This document shows positions 62,001 through 64,000 of a stretch of 64,000 nt of DNA, piece by piece (position 1 is the stretch's first letter; every line of letters begins with the position of its first letter). The DNA comes from JANJUO01 sp942492935. GTDB taxonomy: Bacteria; Bacteroidota; Ignavibacteria; Kapaibacteriales; UBA2268. A program made the translations under genes and the position numbers. Location: NCBI GenBank assembly GCA_942492935.1, contig OW818654.1, forward strand, positions 3,224,001 through 3,288,000. Reading direction: 5' to 3'. The notes beneath the pieces were generated by a model. It was given only the letters and a program-made list of their open reading frames with translations. It searched no databases and was not told where the DNA came from.

Positions 62001-64000
62001 TCTTCAATTGGACGAAATGACAAACTGACAAATCCTTTTGCATTAGGTCCTAATTTTAGATTTTTAGGATTATTAAGTATAAATCCATCACCTTTTTTCA
62101 GATAAAAAGTTAGATTAATAGTTGACGGACTTAGGTTTGTTACTTGAACCATTCCATCAAATTGTTGTCCTATAAAAACATCTCCAAAATTGATAGATGA
62201 AACATCAAATTGAACATCTGCTTTATATCCTATTCCTTTTACATACACTTTCTTATGAATCGTACATCCACCAGAACGAACTATAAATATAATTGAATCC
62301 GAAAAAATTCCTGCTTTTGTCGGAAAAAATCTGAAATAATCTGGCATATATCCAGTTTTCGGTTCTAATATAACAGGATATTTATACCTTACTCCAATAA
62401 AATTTTCTGGAAAGATGATAGAATCAATCTGTATATTTTGCCAGAATAAATTTGACCAAATAAATTGAATGGCATCAGAAGGGAAATTCACACAAGATGT
62501 TCCAAAATTTATTGAATCCATTCTTGTTTTTCCATCTGTTTTGTAGATTCCGATAACTTCTCTTAGATATCCAACAAGCGGAATAGTCATTATCGGTTGA
62601 CATGCATCATCTGACTCAATAATGAGATTAGCATTAATTAAGCCAGTTGTATCTTTGGAGTCAAATCTTATATTTAAGTCAAAGCATTTACCTGCGTCAA
62701 TTTCAATAGGCAAACTAATATTCAGTAATTTAAAAATATCTGGTCTTGAAACTGTAATCTTGTTAATTTTAATTTTTTTGGGAGTAGTCATGCTGTTGGT
62801 TAAATTACAAATTTTAAGAACTGAATCATGATAAGGTGCTTGAATACAGCCTACTTTCAGAGAATCAAAAAACAAAGTATCTTTTGCATAGCTTAGTTCA
62901 TTCATTCTTGATATTCTCATTAGCATATTATTCCAGTCCTGACATCTATTTCCACTATATACTTGTAAATAAGATAATATTTGTCCGCTGAAATTAGCTT
63001 TTAAAGTTACAGAAACAGGATATTCCTTATTCTTTTCCATGTTGTCAATTCTTGCAGGAGTAACAGTAAAATTCTCCCAATAATCACCTCTAACTCTAAT
63101 GTAAGATGTTTTTCCACAACCAGAAGTATCTTTAACAGTGAAATTAAATGTTTTAGTATCAGTACATTTTAATGTATCAATTAATGGAAAAGTATTGTTA
63201 ACCGGCTCAACAAATAATGTTTTAATAAACTGTCTATCCGATTGGGTACAAGTCATACCACTCCTCAATCTGCCAATATTTCCATTACCTGTTGCATCAC
63301 ATAGATTAAAAATTGTTTGATTGTGATTGCAACGATAATATAGAATTAAATCAGCTACATTTCCTTCAAGCGATTTATCTTTTTGACAATATATTTCAGC
63401 ATCGCTGAAAGTTCTCGACCACAAACGAATTTCATCAATTTGCCCTAAGAATGTTCGCTGATTATCAAAATCATTAGAAAGTGCATTTGTACTACCAAAT
63501 TGCAAAGTTAGCTCATCATTTTGAACTTTTCTTAATGATGAAGCAGGGTATTGATTATTCCTTGCAGTTGCAACAGTAAAGCCATTGATATATATCATTA
63601 CAGTTTGATTTTTACCGTCAAAAACTGTTGTAATATGTGTCCATTTGTCATAATTTGCTGAATAGTTATACTTTGCAATTGTATTATCGGCACTTCTAAA
63701 TTGAGTGTTACTGCCATTTATTTCAAACACTAATTCGTCATTAGAATTAATATATAGTACCCAAACATCATTTACATCTTCAGCGGGTCCCCATATTCCA
63801 CCAAGGAACTGAAGTTTACCACTTTGTTTTTTTGCTTTTACCCACATTTCAGCAGTCATCTCATCAGTAATTTTGCTCAAATATGTTGTTTTTTCAACAT
63901 CAATATAATGGGCGCCCTTTCCAGAAGTAATAGTAAAATTTGCGGCATTGCCAATACATTGTTTTAGGGAATCGCAAACAGGTTGGGCGTATGAAATACT
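59045..64000 (-). CDS. Giant secreted LamG / ASH-repeat / cohesin-like T9SS protein (5' end outside window)
   Basis: The frame is open to the window edge: the visible N-terminal residues are SISYAQPVCDSLKQC, so the protein is cut by the boundary (1651 residues seen). A LamG/concanavalin domain comes first ('MTAEMWVKAKKQSGKLQFLGG', 'HITTVFDGKNQTVMIYINGF'). Many ASH/HYDIN-like 'choice-of-anchor D' beta repeats follow (for example 'SINFGDVFIGQQFDGMVQVTNLSPST'). Two cohesin-like regions come next ('SRKFPADVVDIMMRCKYDTTKFEFVSAS' and 'KGITYWLEDLRFDAEFSYNPHVLKFIEAE'). A type A sorting domain ends it ('NSPNPFSNITNIEFTLQ' to 'KKMIIVK'). It is likely a cell-surface adhesin or structural protein; function not known. 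Confidence 0.9.
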   Translation of the reverse strand, partial: SISYAQPVCDSLKQCIGNAANFTITSGKGAHYIDVEKTTYLSKITDEMTAEMWVKAKKQSGKLQFLGGIWGPAEDVNDVWVLYINSNDELVFEINGSNTQFRSADNTIAKYNYSANYDKWTHITTVFDGKNQTVMIYINGFTVATARNNQYPASSLRKVQNDELTLQFGSTNALSNDFDNQRTFLGQIDEIRLWSRTFSDAEIYCQKDKSLEGNVADLILYYRCNHNQTIFNLCDATGNGNIGRLRSGMTCTQSDRQFIKTLFVEPVNNTFPLIDTLKCTDTKTFNFTVKDTSGCGKTSYIRVRGDYWENFTVTPARIDNMEKNKEYPVSVTLKANFSGQILSYLQVYSGNRCQDWNNMLMRISRMNELSYAKDTLFFDSLKVGCIQAPYHDSVLKICNLTNSMTTPKKIKINKITVSRPDIFKLLNISLPIEIDAGKCFDLNIRFDSKDTTGLINANLIIESDDACQPIMTIPLVGYLREVIGIYKTDGKTRMDSINFGTSCVNFPSDAIQFIWSNLFWQNIQIDSIIFPENFIGVRYKYPVILEPKTGYMPDYFRFFPTKAGIFSDSIIFIVRSGGCTIHKKVYVKGIGYKADVQFDVSSINFGDVFIGQQFDGMVQVTNLSPSTINLTFYLKKGDGFILNNPKNLKLGPNAKGFVSLSFRPIEEKIYYDEICFFENNCFEASCIPLQGNGITERFSYNPMVLIIDNVIGCQTKKGTLRITNNSIIPQTLTNFKFVDPSGKFFLEPPTLPLSVTLAKSEFVEFTFNYNPNDVSVERSDKALLTYKTDDGQNWAGNIWGNSVIPKLFISEETTFGTLEMGEKSQRIVVLENISAFNITIDSIAVPDGFSLIYPLTQEIKTLKPKDTMQIVVEFFPTLAKEYIDFIYVYSKTPCNTISSGKVTGKGIIIPLDVPISAIFYGYVKQCDCLTRQIQLINGSKVFDMSIDSIWIDNFDVVNGKSEFFTFESDFFVNQWKKFPYKVPPLTRDSLRITYCPRGVSHRDSINHPARLHIKANGAGWDREFNTYLLGNQTLTIDYQRYVTAFAPTRVDTFAKSQYLNIKIPDASVNPERLPVVIDSITFTPDERVFYASDSIGRSFPITIKADDSLIVKIDFKPRAVREYSAKMVFHISSPCPLTDTTHLVYGSGFAPAYGLSFRFDNSRIEPDTFRVITCETIDIPVYSSRKFPADVVDIMMRCKYDTTKFEFVSASTPYLNDTCKPYNPSITHKYVAEGSHFLLKNYCQVDSIEPILIAKFKPKIKTRNTISINIDSIRFDTEEVILYHIIAENDFGTVIILQPEINVLNNVDFDSVEVLDCAERTIEVQNIGDVPITVDSMFNLPKDVKIKSILPPSGTLVAVGETAIITIEFCPRKKMLIDTMSYIETRMPCDLLDSNGIKGISYAPEFPFYSDITMNFAITDTISTVIGDTISIPIFIEKDFARTLKGITYWLEDLRFDAEFSYNPHVLKFIEAENSIQGNFNYVTELKKVKLNFKKVNNLKSGKIAELKFLVVIPDSIISEMTVETMNFVTDSVMFYDIIPLSENSILVCKGSCNLTYLNYSINLPTLKQNSPNPFSNITNIEFTLQERANTILKIYNYSGELVKTVLDGNIQFKPGEYKIEINADEFESGLYFYELQNGIFRDIKKMIIVK

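Overview
The window is AT-rich DNA from a Gram-negative member of the FCB (Bacteroidota/Chlorobi) superphylum. Four proteins end in type IX secretion (T9SS) C-terminal sorting domains. The promoter of the initiator tRNA has the TAnnTTTG -7 element typical of this group, and Shine-Dalgarno sequences are mostly weak. PurL is the short form of about 750 residues rather than the long fused PurL of Bacteroidia, which points to an Ignavibacteria/Kapabacteria-like lineage. That placement is inference. The layout is chromosomal housekeeping and envelope genes with small accessory insertions. Nearly all genes are on the minus strand; plus-strand exceptions are a mazEF-type module, tRNA-fMet, an ABC exporter with an alkyltransferase gene, and paaZ.

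1-11 kb: a TlpA-like lipoprotein, a vapBC module inserted directly behind purL, an apparent operon of an AlbA-type ATP-binding protein with an ABC-2 exporter and a small membrane protein, and leuS. A second, diverged copy of the purL 3' end lies just beyond vapC, so vapBC is bracketed by two purL ends. 11-20 kb: a mazEF-like pair between 37-bp direct repeats, a DUF2339 membrane protein, small secreted and BrnA-like proteins, a DUF1801 protein, an AddA/RecB-type helicase-nuclease, and tRNA-fMet with its own promoter and terminator.

20-37.5 kb: a long, tightly spaced minus-strand run. It reads (transcription order) BatA-like vWA protein, exported TldD, small membrane protein, exported TldE-like partner, Wzz-like chain-length protein, Wzy/WaaL-like polymerase or ligase, PBP2 (MrdA), a T9SS beta-propeller protein, a GH57 enzyme, an Nramp metal transporter and a methylcrotonyl-CoA-carboxylase-type carboxyltransferase. 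Much of this run is envelope assembly and surface polysaccharide.

37.5-64 kb: a YbbA/YbbP-like ABC system and an O6-alkylguanine-DNA alkyltransferase (plus strand), a VIT-vWA-carboxypeptidase-regulatory-plug-DUF2135 fusion with a T9SS partner, a repeat-rich gap holding a MITE-like element, bifunctional PaaZ, PriA, a membrane-anchored glycerophosphodiesterase-like protein, a GAF protein with a degenerate GGDEF domain, the DUF1800/DUF1501 pair, and a very large LamG/ASH/cohesin-like T9SS protein cut by the window edge. Several intergenic gaps hold short palindromic (REP-like) repeats. I found no CRISPR array, rRNA, prophage or intact transposase.
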